Positions 24,775 to 37,203 of a stretch of 64,000 bases of DNA are shown piece after piece. A program made the translations under genes and the position numbers. The notes under the pieces were generated by a model. The model was not told the DNA's origin. It did not search any database and saw only the letters and a program-made list of their open reading frames with translations. Numbering within the stretch: position 1 is the stretch's first letter; each line of letters begins with the position of its first letter. The stretch comes from Phyto melanocephala (taxonomy: Eukaryota > Arthropoda > Insecta > Diptera > Rhinophoridae), in contig OW799236.1 in the NCBI GenBank assembly GCA_941918925.1, positions 12,065,474-12,129,473 of the forward strand. The letters run 5' to 3'.

Positions 24775-24923
24775 GAAATTGTATGGAAATTTTCCCATAC
24801 AATTTCTTATTCAAGACGTAATATTTTTCAGGATTTTATCTGCCTTTTTTATAGACCACAAATCCCTATATATTGAAGACTAAAGGCCATTATTACAGCT
24901 AACGGCAAGTTGTAATAATGGCC
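24775..24923. repeat. Two perfect hairpins
   Basis: GAAATTGTATGG (24775-24786) pairs with CCATACAATTTC (24795-24806). GGCCATTATTACA (24885-24897) pairs with TGTAATAATGGCC (24911-24923). Stems of 12 and 13 bp are perfect, with short loops. They lie directly beside the MITE end. Function unknown; they may be remains of small foldback elements. Confidence 0.75.
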
Positions 24924-25548
24924 CTAAGAGAGTTAAATTAACCGTGAAGGTGTTGCAGGATGTATTTTATATATTCTACGATATAAATATTTTTTTCTGC
25001 CGATTCACAATAACAATGTGCTAAAAGGGGTAACTTTAACCCCCCTGCAATAACATAACAAGACGATAGCTTTCGAAACAGCACTGAACATACAGTTTTG
25101 GTCCCCTCTGCAATAATTAAATATCTTAAGATCAACAGTTTTCCTTTCGCTTAAAATTTTAGTTTATTCCTTGTTAATTAATCTCAATTTCGTAAATTTA
25201 AAGATTTATGGAAATTTTTAATTTGTTTTTGTTATTAGATTTATTGTTTTCTTTTAAACAATACTTTATAGTTCTCTCTTCGAATAATAAATATAATATT
25301 ATAATTTATCTTTATTACTATAAATTTTATGTGTAACTTATCTTTTTCTATCTATCTTTTCATTCTAATTTCAATTTCAATAATTTAAAAACTTTCCTTT
25401 TAATAAATAATACCAGCAACATAATGAAAACAAGAACGAACAAAATAAGAAAATAAAAGACGATTTTAGTATTTATTTTAAACATAAAGTTTATATATTC
25501 TAAACCGCCTTGTGTTCAAGCATCTTTATGCTGCAAGAAGAAAATAAA

Positions 25549-26336
25549 CAAGTAAAAGCGCTATATTCGGCCGTGCCGAATCTTATATACCCTTCACAAC
25601 GTGTAGTCATGCAATAACAGTAAATTCACGTATGTATGTTAAAAAAAAACAAAAAAAAAATAAAAAATAAAAAAAAAATTTAAAAAAAAAAATTTAAAAA
25701 AAAAATTAAAAAAAAAAAAATTATTATATACATATATAATATATATAAAACAAAAAAAAAATAAAAAAAAAATTAAAAAAAAAAAAATAAAAAAAAATAA
25801 TAATAAAAATATATATAATATATTAAATAAAAAATAAAAAAAAATAAAAAAAAAATTAAAAAAAAAAATTTTAAAAAAATTTAAAAAAAAATTTTTTTGC
25901 CTCAGCTGGGATTCGATGCCACGTTTTCTCTAACCAGTATACACGTTTGTATGTATGTATGTTGTTGTTGTAATGTTGTTTTTATGAAAAGAAAATCGAG
26001 GTGGTCGTGGGTTTTTGCTCATATCTCAGTTGTTTATGTACCGATGTTTCTGATTTTCAATACCGATCTACTCCCGAATATTTCTGATATTTTAATACCT
26101 TACCCGGGTCCAACCTATGTCGGGGGGCTTCAAAAAGTTGATTTCAACATACACACGGACAGACGGTCAGACGGACAGACGGACAGACGGACAGACGGTC
26201 AGGGCTTAATCGACTCCTCTATTCATAAGCTTTCAGAAAATATATACTTTATGGGGTCGGAAATGAAAATTGTAGAAATTTCACACGGAATGACAAACCT
26301 ATATATACCCTTTTTCACTGTGTGAAGGGTATAAAA
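25549..26336 (+). mobile_element. mini-me-like element, copy 2
   Basis: A copy of the element at 16601 in the same orientation. From the end of the A-rich middle to the 3' end (about 440 bp) I see no difference between the two; only lengths of A runs differ upstream. It is flanked by AAAATAAA on both sides (25541-25548 and about 26333-26340), a possible 8-bp target duplication in A-rich DNA. It carries the same fortuitous 142-codon frame at 25897-26325. Confidence 0.87.
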
Positions 26337-27116
26337 ATAAAAGAAGAGGAAAAACAATTTATCTATTTATATTTATTATAATGAACCATTTCATATGCAA
26401 ATTAAAGACTTCAGTTGTGTTGGATATATAGCTTTTTGTAGTGTGTCAATATTTCTCTTTTTGTCTAATTTTCTTTTATTTACGGGTAGTTTTTCTTAAT
26501 ATTCTTTATTATTTCCTATCAATAACACTACGCACAATAATCAGCAAAATGACCATTTGATTTTCCTCTATTGCGAAGACAATTTAGATTAATATAACGA
26601 AGAGGAAAAAAAATCTTCAAAATTGTTAAACAATTAAGCAACTGCAGGAATGTGACAGAACGCTGTAAGAGTAGATAGATGGATGGATAAAACTACCAAT
26701 ACTAAAAATGGCTTTACAAAGTTTATATAAAGCTGATAGGACAAATGAAAAGACATACTAACGTATGTATGTTTGTATGTAATGGTATAAAAAGTCCATT
26801 TCATTTATTCATTCATTTATAGCTGTTTTCAATATTAAACAACTATCGAATATAGAGTAGAAACGTTACGCTCTATTTTATATGCGACAGCAGTTTTTTT
26901 ATGCAATTTTTTTGCTACATTTTTTTCCATCTGTTTCCAATAGTGTTCCTATTTACACGTAAAATCCATTAAAATAAAAGACAATAGAGTTATAACAAAC
27001 AAAACGACAGTAACAATAACAATAGTAATAAGAGCTACCAGTCATGTGCGCACAGTGGGAAATATTTATCAACCAATAAAAAAAAGAAGCTGCATAAAAA
27101 AAAATTTGTAGGAGTA
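26337..27116. other. Non-coding stretch
   Basis: No gene recognised. It contains a few GATG/GTATGTAT words near 26680-26790 and AT-rich DNA. Confidence 0.5.
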
Positions 27117-27235
27117 TTTTATTCGGCCGTGCTGAATCTTCAAATGCCCTTCACTATCATGTGCATATGAAGGTATGGTGACCCCATCGCTGAGAAGGCT
27201 TCCCTTCCGACGTCATTTTCGATTTTAAATATTTT
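27117..27235 (+). mobile_element. Solo head of the TTCGGCCGTGC repeat family
   Basis: A fragment with ATTCGGCCGTGCTGAATCTT, then GCCCTTCACTATCATGTGCA. The head is shared with the mini-me-like copies, but the next block (ATCATGTGCAT) matches the antisense copy at 32735-32993 instead. It ends next to the MITE at 27242. Confidence 0.65.
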
Positions 27236-27241
27236 AATAGT

Positions 27242-27768
27242 TAATACTATGTTCATAACGCGCCTTAATTGTCAATTTATAATATTATCGCAATTAAAGG
27301 CCTTATTGAGCTCAATTTACAATACTAAAAATTATTTTCAAATTGAACAATGTATACATAATTGTTTCACTTATTGTCTAAAACTCCAAAAACAACTCTT
27401 GAGAAGTATGTTCAGTGAGAAAAAAAATTTTACAGGTGTCATTTCTAATGTCAAACAAATAAATATACAAAAATAAAAATTAAGAAAATGGAAAATTTTT
27501 GATGAAAATTTAAAAAAAATGTTTAAATAAATTTAAATACATACATATAAGTATATACATATGTGTATAAATATAATTGTAAATATATTTTATGAACAGG
27601 AAAAACACTGAAAAGAAGGCATTATTTGATTTGGTATAAATACATCGTATTTTACAGCTATCAAATGCTAATGGAGTAAGATAAATTGGGTATGTGTGAA
27701 CACCTTTTTTAATTGCTCAACCATTACTAAATTGAAACAATTAAAAATATCTGTCTGAACAGGGTATA
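27242..27768. mobile_element. TA-flanked MITE, copy 2 (inverted)
   Basis: The same element as at 24267, in opposite orientation: it begins TAATACTATGTTCATAACGC and ends CTGTCTGAACAGGGTATA. It shares GAGCTCAATTTACAATA-like and CTTGAGAAGTATGTTCAGTG blocks with copy 1 and is slightly longer. Together the two copies form a 3.5-kb-spaced inverted pair. Confidence 0.8.
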
Positions 27769-27799
27769 ACTGTATTCTACTGATTGAACTGTTTTACTT

Positions 27800-28180
27800 A
27801 AAATTCATATTGGTGGGGGTTATTCGACAGCTGTAGAGAAGCCAGAGTGTTGGTGTTTTTCTAAGCCTGGATAGAGTGTGTCTGGGGGTCACTATTGGGG
27901 TGCTAACAGGGCACGGTCCTGTGAGAACTAGGATTAGTAGATGGGATCGCGGCACTTCGGATTATTTTATGATGTGTGAGGATAAGGAGTAGCAAGAGAC
28001 TGTGTAAAACATTGTCTGTTACTGCTCAAGGCTACAGAGTCACAGGCTAAAGTGGTTAGGTGGACAATTCCATGATGAGTTGGGTGATGTTTCGGAGTGG
28101 AAGCTGGGGAATATTATCGGACTTATCATGGGGGTCGGGTGGTTGGTAAACATGCAATGGGGCTCGTAGGGAATCTGTAT
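27800..28180 (+). pseudogene. LINE relic, LTGH and cysteine motif
   Basis: A dead jockey/I-type LINE C-terminal region. From 27903 the frame reads LTGHGPVRTRISRWDRGTSD, then MMCEDKE, a stop, QETV, a stop, and NIVCYC, matching the LTGH - C-x-x-C - E-x-ET-x-EH-x-LC-x-C signature. In-frame stops and a lost histidine show decay. The 3' end is not defined. Confidence 0.75.
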
Positions 28181-30575
28181 TTCTTTATATAAAATTGTAA
28201 ATGTTACCTGTAATTGTTTTAATCTAGAGGTGGAACAGTAAATAATATTTTACTCACAGTTAAAGATCCTCAAATTGATTTAATTAAAAAATTATAGCTT
28301 AAGGCGCGACCAACTGAGCCAGATTACAATAATTCAGAACTTCGCAATTTTTATTAGATTTAAATTTATTCCCAATTTGTATTTAATATTAGATTATTCA
28401 CAATTTGTATTTTACATTATTTACGACAATTAAAATTTAAACTAATCCCGTTCGACGCGTAACCAAGACTGACTGCTTACTGCCAAAGTTGTTAGCTGGC
28501 CAACTGTGATCGCGTTGCAACTGCATGCGATAATATTCAAAACACCAACATGCGCGATTATGCAGACGCTATTCCAGCAAAATTAGTTTCCCAGAGAATT
28601 AATACAAGCGAGCAATTTGTAGTTAGAAAGGATACGCATGTAGGAATGGAAAATTTAAAGTAAAGCTTACGCTGCCAAATTGGTGTTGTTGACAGCGTCT
28701 ATACTGTTGTTAACATCACGCTTATGCACTTCATGATAAAAATATTACTAATACACGGTCTTATATTTCGTTTGCTTACAAATATGTGTACGTTCACGTT
28801 GATACAACGAAAAATTACCTGCGATAAATAGAGCTCATTGTCACGAAATTCTGACTTTTTACTATAAAAACTTATCCCAATTTAATACAATCTTACTGCC
28901 AATAATGCACCTCTATATATTGTATTTAATGATTTTCTAATTCCAAATCAAAACTATAAGATTCCAACGCTTGATCTAACTTGTATATTGAAGTTTGATT
29001 GCAAGGAAACTGGAAAATTTAACTTAAAATTTTAATGTTTATTGTTACTTAAATTTATTTCCACATTGAGGAAAAATATTGAATGAGGTTATAATAAAGC
29101 TTTAAATGTGATTAACTAGTCACATGAAATTAGAAAAAAAAATTAAAACACTTATTCTTCAGCATTTTTGTTACATTTATGTTACGTCATTTTCGCCATC
29201 ACATTTTAGTCTAACCTGTTAGAAATGCGTACAACTAAATTAACGTAGCTGACCAAAAAAATTTTTGTTTTTATAGAAAATTAAGGTAAAACTTATCAAC
29301 AATTTACAGAGCACATTAAAATTTTCCATAGAAAGGTCCTGATAAAATTTTAAAAAACCTTTTCCTGTAAAATTTTTATTGTTGTGAGTTACGTTATTTT
29401 AGCGGTTAAGGCTCAATATGTCTACTACTGACGAGTTAAATATAGAATTTTTTTTTAAACTTTATAAAAATTATCTCACTGTGCCTTGATGTTTGCCCAG
29501 CAACAGCTACTATGAGTATTCTTTATGCAAAAAGAAAATGTAAAAAAAATAATACAATTGTGATAAAAGTTAATGATACTTTCTTTTATATCCTCACTTA
29601 TTTAAGTTGCAGTTAGTCACTGTTCCATTGGTTTGCTACCAGAAAAAAAGGAAATACCAAAATATTTTTTTTCAATTTGCGGAAAATTCTCTGCAATATA
29701 TTTACTAAGTAGATTTGTTAAAACTTTTAAAAAACTTAATAAAAGTTTTTGTTTAAAATTTTTGCTTTAAGAATATTTCTTTTAAATCGTGAACGACTCT
29801 CCTTCATTTTCTACAATTTATTTACTTTAGTAGTGAGATCATCATGATTCTTAGGCACATGATGATGAATAGCTGTAGCTTTTGCGTGATGGTGTTCGAT
29901 ACACAGATTTCACTTTCGTTTAGCTGATTAGACTTTAAATATGCATTGAATATTCTAAGTTTAGATCGTCTGGATATTTGTGAGCTTCTACATACTGGTT
30001 ATAGTCTTGCGAATACCGCTCTAGAGTTATTGAGCCTGCTACTAACGTCTATTTCGTCTAAATCAAAACTCCGAAAATTATTCATAACACCGGATGAATG
30101 CAGCATATTTCAGGCTGGCAGGTTATTCCTTTTAACTCCATCACTTGCATGAATTGATTGACTTATATTCCTGTTGTAAAGAACTGAGTATTTTACGTAC
30201 TCGGACATAGCTCTGATGATTATTTTCTGAGGTACTCTAGGCCGCTTTTCATGACCTGCATTAATTGTTTTATTTTCTTCCATTTAACCACCAACATCAC
30301 AACCACTATTCAAATTCTCTAATTACAAAAAATGTATTCATTCCTTGTTTTCTCTTTACCTACTTAATCTTCTATTTGATTTTTTGTTAAAACAATTCCC
30401 ACAAATAAAAACTATTGCTGACTATTTTTTAACTCTGCAACCATTAAGCATTAGTTAAACCAATACACTATAATGTCCTTGGTTTTGTTGTTGTCTTGCA
30501 CTCTTGCATCCCTTTAACCTTATTGCACAGTTATGAATATAAACGATTGCATCTAACGGCCAGATTTCAAAAAAA
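28181..30575. other. Non-coding stretch
   Basis: No gene recognised. 28440-28740 is somewhat richer in G and C, without a sustained frame. A perfect pol III A-box-like word, TGGCTCAGTTGG, lies on the minus strand at 28311-28322 without a B box. Frame 29946-30152 shows no motif. Confidence 0.5.
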
Positions 30576-31313
30576 CAAGTAACAGTTCTATATTCGGCCG
30601 TGCCGAATCTTATATACCCTTCACAATGTGTAGTCATGCAATAACAATTGTTTGCATTATTATTCATGTCATATAAAATACGTACATACATGTAACAAAC
30701 ATACATATAAAAAACCATTGTAAAATTATATATTGAGTTTACGTATGTATGTTTAAAAAAAAAAAATTAAAAAAAATATATTAAAAAACAACAACAAAAA
30801 ATTACAAAAAAAAATTTACAAAAAAAAAATTAAGAAATTTTTTTAAAAAAATTAAAAATAAATATATATAAAAAAATAAATAATATATAAAATAAAAAAA
30901 AAATTTTTTTGGCTCAGCTGGGATTCGATGCCACGTTTACTTTAACCAGTATATATGCATGTTGTTGTTGTAATTGTGAAAAAAAACGAGGTGGTCGTGG
31001 TTTTTTGCTCATATCTCAGAAAGTTATCGGGCGATTGTGCTGAATTTCAATAGCGATTCATTCCCGGATATTTCCAAGAGATTGATATCATATATAGATC
31101 TGAGGAACATATAGTTGCTTCTAAAAGTTGATTTCAACCAACACACGGACAGACGAGCAGACGGACAGACGGTCAGGGCTTAATCGACTCCTCTATTCAT
31201 AACCTTTCAGAAAATATATACGTCATGGGGTCGGAAATGTAAATTGTAGAAATTACAAACGGAATGACAAAGCTATATATACCCTTGTGCACCACTAGTG
31301 AAGGGTATAAAAA
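30576..31313 (+). mobile_element. mini-me-like element, copy 3 (diverged)
   Basis: It has the same order of parts as copy 1: CAAGTAACAGTTCTATATTC head with TTCGGCCGTGCCGAA, TATACCCTTCAC, A-rich middle, GGCTCAGCTGGGATTCGATG, CTCATATCTCAG, a shorter GACGGACA run with GACGAGCAGACGG, ATATATACGTCATGGGGTCG, and GTGAAGGGTATA. Many substitutions separate it from copies 1 and 2, and the long frame seen there is broken here. Confidence 0.85.
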
Positions 31314-32734
31314 TCACAAAATAACTTTAACGACCTTGTTGTAGTTTGAAATATTATTAGCAACTTTGTGGTCAAATTAAAGTGATAACTTTGTGATTAT
31401 TAAAAAACAAGATAAAAAAGAATATATACAAAAAAATTATAAAAAAAAGTATTTTTAAAAAAGAAAAGGATTTGCTTAGTTGAAAAAAATAAACAAATAT
31501 TGATTTAAAGAGCAATAAGAAAACAGAAACATGAAACATTGATTACAAAAATTACGAAGATTAGATGATACAACGCCTTATTATTACGCAAATTGAAAAC
31601 TTAAACTTAAGGGTACTAGAAACAATTAGTTTCGAGTTCAGTTTTCAAATACAAAGTGTAGCCAAAGATTTGTAACCACCAACTCAATACAAATGAAGCA
31701 AATAAATATTATCAAAATGACACAATTTTAAAACTTATAGATTATGCCCTAAGAAAATTCGAAAATTTTAAGCTTTAAATTTCTCTAGCCTGACTTCTCA
31801 TTATATTGTTTCAATGACTTTTATAAATTTCTGCTTAGTTGCAATATTCCATAAAATGTTTTCACTTTTTCAATTAAATTTTAATTTCTATCTCATTTGT
31901 TGGGGGTTTCTCTTTTTTCTTCTGTGCACTTCTTCTTAAACATAATTTGATAGATATGTTGAAAAGAAATATACAAGGAAAAATTCTAAAAAAAAAAAAG
32001 AAAAGAACAAAAACTTAACTTTGTGAAAAACTTTTACTTCTTGAAATATTTCAACAATTTCAAACCTCAAAGTGAGCAATTATCTATAGTACACTTGTAT
32101 TTGGAAAACAATTTTTGTTTTGTTGTATTTTTTCTTTAAAAAAAACTAATAGAACAACTCTTCAAAACTTTAAATTTGCAACAGATAGAGATAAAAGCCC
32201 AAGCAGATAAAAAACGGGAAAAAATTATACTGCAGCAACAACTGTCAGAAAAATGTGAAAAAATTCAAAACAAATTAAAAGAAATTTAGAAAATCTGTCT
32301 ACTTGTCAACCAAGAAACAAGAGGAAGGTACAGAATAATGCAACGACAAATGTTACTGCTCTTGTTTGTGGCAACAAGAAAAAAAAAACTCTTACACACA
32401 TAAAATGGAAATAAGGTGCATAATGTCATCATTTAAATCTGGAAGTCATGATTAAATTTAAGCTACTTTTATAATACACACCAGTATAAGCACACTAATG
32501 CATGCACCAAACATAGAAAAAAATTTTACAAGTGCATAAGATTTATGCTTCCAACCAAACAGGCTTTTGTTTGCCAGGTACATACACACCCCCCCTGCAC
32601 TGAACATAAAAGCACAAAAGGGTGTAAGGTAGCGGTTCTTAATTTTGTAAATATAATTTGCTTGCATATAAGTCAAACATAATCTAATTAATACTAAATT
32701 AGAATTAAATTATAACCAGATAAATTAGAATTGG
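31314..32734. other. Non-coding stretch
   Basis: No gene recognised. A weak inverted symmetry of TCACAAA/TTTGTGA words spans 31314-31400. Minus-strand frame 32458-32676 is hydrophobic but matches no family I know. Confidence 0.5.
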
Positions 32735-32993
32735 AGGGAAAATGGCAACAAAAAATGGCGGATAATATTTTTATTTTTTTTTTTTTTTTGTATGGGTATC
32801 AAACGAAAGCGCTTGATAAGTAGAATACAGTCAACAGAGTTAAAATCAAAAATCAAAAATGGAGTCCGAAATAATAAAGCCAAATATAAAATCTTGGCTA
32901 TGCTGCAGTGAGGTTGATATTCCAATGCACATGATGGAGAAGGGTATTATCAGTTTCGGCACGGCCGAATATAACAGTTTTACTTGTTATTAT
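32735..32993 (-). mobile_element. TTCGGCCGTGC-headed repeat with a different body
   Basis: On the minus strand it begins AACAAGTAAAACTGTTATAT with TTCGGCCGTGCCGAA, continues with CCCTTCTCCATCATGTGCAT, then GGACTCCATTTTTGATTTT and GCGCTTTCGTTTGATACCC. Only the head is shared with the mini-me-like copies; the body resembles the piece at 51580-51660. This shows a modular family. Confidence 0.7.
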
Positions 32994-35055
32994 TTTTTAA
33001 GAAAATCTGAAATACATATGGATTAAAGAAAAACTAAAAATATATGTGATAATTTACAAGAGTTTTGAACAGAAAGAGTAACGTTGAACAAAAAAAATAG
33101 GATTTTATTCTACTACAGAAAACACTCTACAACAGACACAAGCAAAGGCGATGTCAAAAGATATATGTATAATGTAGCATTCGACAAATACTGTCATATT
33201 ACTGTTTGGTTTTCTTCTTTTTTTTTCAAAACGACAAACCTTTACAATTACATTTAAAAAATATAAAACTTTTAAATGTTATATTTAATGTGGAAACTCG
33301 TCATGCTTATATTCTGTTTTATTATTAAGGCACTATGATGTTAAAATTTTATAGAAAGAAAACAGAAGTAGTATTTTAAATTAAGCCACTTTAATAAATT
33401 TTTAAAATCTTTTCCTGTGTCTTATTTCAAGCGACTTTTCGCTTCCCTCTAAAAGCATATGACACCAGATTGAAAACTTATAATATTTAAAATTTAATGT
33501 TAAAGAAAAATGAGAAACAAATAACCAAAAAATTCATGTTTTAGAATTTATATCAAAGGACATCTTGAAAAAAATATCAAATGACAAATATTTTCTAACA
33601 AGGTTGGTTCTCGTATTCCATGTTCTCTTACGTTCAATAAGATATTACCTGAACGGAAACAAACCTAAGCAGAATAAATTACACCAGGCATAAAAAGGCA
33701 AAGAGGCTAAGAACAATGTAGTGCTAAAAAAATAGTAAAGAGTATGAAAGAAATTAAATATTTGATAAGAAAATGTAAATTGAATGGGATATCAATTCAG
33801 CACTAATATTGTTTTCATTACCAGCATCCAATTTCACCCAAGTTACGAAACATGCGTAATAAAGTCTCTAGACTATACAAAATAGCAGAAGTAAATTACA
33901 CAGTGTTTCTTTTTATATAAAACTAAATTCAAATAAAATTTATAGAAAAAACAGAAGCAAAATTTAGTGACAATTTTATATATTTTATAAATTAGTAATT
34001 TATTTGTGCTAACTTATAAACAACATAAAAAATTGGCAAACTTAAAAAAAATAATGTTCTTGCCTGTTCCAGCAACAAAATAGTTGGCTTATTCGCAAGG
34101 AAGCCTAAATGTCCTGTTATCACAAAGTTAAAATTTTCCAAAAAAAAATTTTAAATTGTTTTAAAAGTTTTGTACTTTTATTTTAAAATTTTTAGACCAT
34201 TTTTAAATATTTAAAAATTAAGGACACCTTGTGAATTAGTGTTTTTTTGACACTCTCAAAATTAGATGAATCTTTTTAGAATCTATACCCGTTTGTATGT
34301 ATTCACTTAATATAACATGCACTCTGTTGGCAACTTGTAAATTTTTCTACAGATTAAATTTTGTTTTTTTCTCGAAACACTTTTTCGCTACAAAAAAACT
34401 CATTATTGGCATACTAAAATGCTTTTAAGGATTCATGGAAAACCATAGAGAAGTTGCTGGCTTGTTCGGTGTTTTCACGTTATTTCTAGTTTTTTTTTAC
34501 CCGCTAACATCAGTTACTTTTCGTCTTACAGTTGTGAAGGTGTAAAAATCAAAACAAAAAAAAAAACACGTTGTAGCTGCTATGTAACCTCAGTTTTAGA
34601 CGGATTGAAAAGATATTTGACTTTAGGTTTTTGATTGATTTGTATGTAAACGTGTTTGTTGATAGAGGACTATAAAAGAGAACCACCAAATTTGCAATGA
34701 GTTTAAGCTGAATTCGTTTGGTAAAAGTTGTTTATAAATAGTTTAATATGAAAAGAACATACAAAGGTTTACTATACAATAATGCTCACCAATTTTAATA
34801 TTAAGAAGAGAAATTTATCAGAAATAACTTTGAAAATTGTAAAAACAGTTTACTTGAACACTAAGCCACTTCAAGGTGATTGCATACCAGTAAATATTGC
34901 TAATTTTTTCACAAAATAATAGACGTTGGGCATGTTTTATGACATTTTTCTGCCATAGAGAAACTATTTGGCTTTCTTCTTTCTTGTATCTAATAGTGTT
35001 GCGACAATAAAAAAAACTTCTCACAAATTTATTTCATCAAATCACCAAATTAGAT
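32994..35055. other. Non-coding stretch
   Basis: AT-rich DNA. No gene, terminal-repeat element or conserved repeat recognised. Confidence 0.5.
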
Positions 35056-35175
35056 TAGGGGGTATATTACGGCATTCGAACGTGATCGAAATTTGAAAAT
35101 TCTTTTTAGAATCTCTATACCTAAAGCACAGCAAACTCGATCGTTCGAGTAAAATGCAGTAATTTGGCCCCAGTT
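35056..35175. repeat. Small foldback, ~115 bp
   Basis: The left arm GGGG, then ATTACGGCATTCGAACG and ATCGA, pairs with a right arm that inverted reads GGGG, ATTACTGCATT, CGAACGATCGA. Arms of about 30 bp with gaps enclose a roughly 40-base loop. It is likely a small MITE; no target duplication was resolved. Confidence 0.55.
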
Positions 35176-36142
35176 AAAAAATTGTAAAAAAATTTTAAAC
35201 CTAGAATAAAGCGTCCATTTAAATCAATCAACTCGGATGGAGCTAATCCAAAGTTTTTAAGTCGCTCGATCTTATTATATAATTGACTGTACCATTCTGT
35301 CTTATTCAGAAAACATATTTTCAGTAAAAATCTCATTCATTTAGGATCCTATTAATTGGCACATTGACTTCATAGTAATTTTCGTTGGACTACACTAATG
35401 TGTACACTTAAACATTTAAATAAGTTGCCTTTAATATCCTTTCCAGGATATGTTTTTTAAGTGTTTATAGCCCACTAAACTTTCGAAGGGTACCTAAAAT
35501 TTCAAGTCTCTAGCTAAGTTTTAAATGTGTTAAATTAACGTGTTAAACTAAAAAAGTTCTGGCCAGACTCATGCGTTAGACAAAGTAACCCTATGATTCT
35601 TGAAATTAAAAAAAATTAACTTTATTTTAAATTTTAATTTTGGATGAAATTTTTTTTTATTTTACAAAAAAAAAAATTTATTTAAATTGCTGTAAATTTT
35701 TACGAGTTCTTTTTTTAGTTTTTTGCTAAATGTTTTGTTTAATTTTTTTTTTTTAATTTTAAAGTATTTTTTGATTTTTTTAGTTTCAATTTAATATAGT
35801 TTTAAATTATTATTAATTATGTCATTTGTCAAATGTTTGATGCCATTTGGTTAGTTTTCAGCATAATTTGTTTTGTAATTAACTACGGCTATAAACAGGA
35901 GAGGGTGTCACGCTAACATTATTGAGTTTTTGAATGATATTTTTACACCCATATATGAGGCGCTCAGCGCCAAAACGGCCTAACCCTGACTATGCTGATG
36001 TAACCGGAACCTTTTGAAATAAATACTAAACTCCCTGTTGCATATTATAACACCATGTCATACTACCTGCTGAAAACTGTTTTTCCTCTATGCAAAGTTC
36101 AAAACAATGTCGGTGCCATAATGGCCTAAGCCACTTAACACG

Positions 36143-36780
36143 GAAGAATATGCAGTTATAGCATTCGATCTTATAAAAACTCTGCCGACACAAGTTATTT
36201 CCACAGCTATGAACCTATTGTCTTGGTATTTATGACCTTATCTTGAGCAAGCCATTAATGTATACCTGGAATGAGGGAATAGCTTCACGTGGCCCACAGG
36301 AAATAGGTTCTTGCATTATGCATTACGTGAAAGCCAATTTCAAATGTAAGAAGTTAATAATGTATAGGGATCAATGTGGTGGCCAAAGCCGGAACATAAG
36401 AATGAGCACTATTTGCATATAAATGGTCAATAATTCGACCTTCTCAGTGGAACAGATAGACGACAAATTTTTAGTATCTGGCCACTCATTCCTACCATGC
36501 GATCAATATTTTGGTCTCATTAAAAAGGAAAAAAAAATATTATAAAGACATTTTTACGCCTAATGATTGGGATCGTGTAATCATCACGGCAAAAAAAAGG
36601 GAACCATTTCACTTGGTAAAAATGACGGCAGATGATATTAAAAGCATATCATTAATCGAGAAACTAGTGACAAACAGAAAAGTCTTTACGACAAGACTTC
36701 AAAAGTTGAATAGCTTAAGATTCTGTGGCTTCGAAGTTGATATTTCAAAGAGGAACTGCAGCAAGTTTGTAAATTTTTAA
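36143..36780 (+). pseudogene. DUF7869-like protein relic (putative transposase)
   Basis: Three plus-strand frames separated by frameshifts form the C-terminal half of one protein. The first reads EEYAVIAFDLIKTLPTQVIS (36143-36202). The second runs from about 36267 with WNEGIASRGPQEIGSC and then MYRDQCGGQSRNIRMS (36360-36407). The third contains DDKFLVSGHSFLPCDQYFG and continues into the open frame 36511-36777 with YYKDIFTPNDWDRVIITAKK and KMTADDIKSI. The order FDL-KTLPTP, D-x-CGGQNRN, GHS-x-x-xCD-x-FG is what I remember of insect and cnidarian proteins grouped as DUF7869. The N-terminal half is gone. Aspartates in FDL, YRDQC and PCDQ could be catalytic, but this is inference. Confidence 0.78.
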
Positions 36781-37203
36781 TTGGAACCGCTTTATCCAGG
36801 GGGATAATTTATTGAAGCTGCAAAGTTTAGGTATTTACAGCAACTCAAAAATTTTATACCTCCTATACAGCATACATTTTATAATAATTAAAAAAAAATT
36901 TTAGAGCCGAAGAAGAAGATATTCAGGAAGAAGACGAAAAATTATTATTATTATTAATTTGTATTATTTAAAACGCTAAAAATTATTTTTATTATTTATC
37001 TGAAGAAATTTTTTATGTTTTAATAAATAAAGCCAAAATGATCTAACCCTCAGTTCCTGTTAATATATATTTTTTTAAATGGATTCCAAAATGGCCTACG
37101 CCACTTTAGTTTTTGTATTAACTGTTTAAAACAGTCTTTATCTAAGTTAATTAAGACCTAATGATTAATCTAAAACAAATATTACAACTAATATTTATTT
37201 ACG

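Noticed and set aside
32458..32676. Hydrophobic 72-codon minus-strand frame as a membrane protein
   Set aside because: No homologous motif, no splice signals; T-rich DNA readily yields hydrophobic frames.
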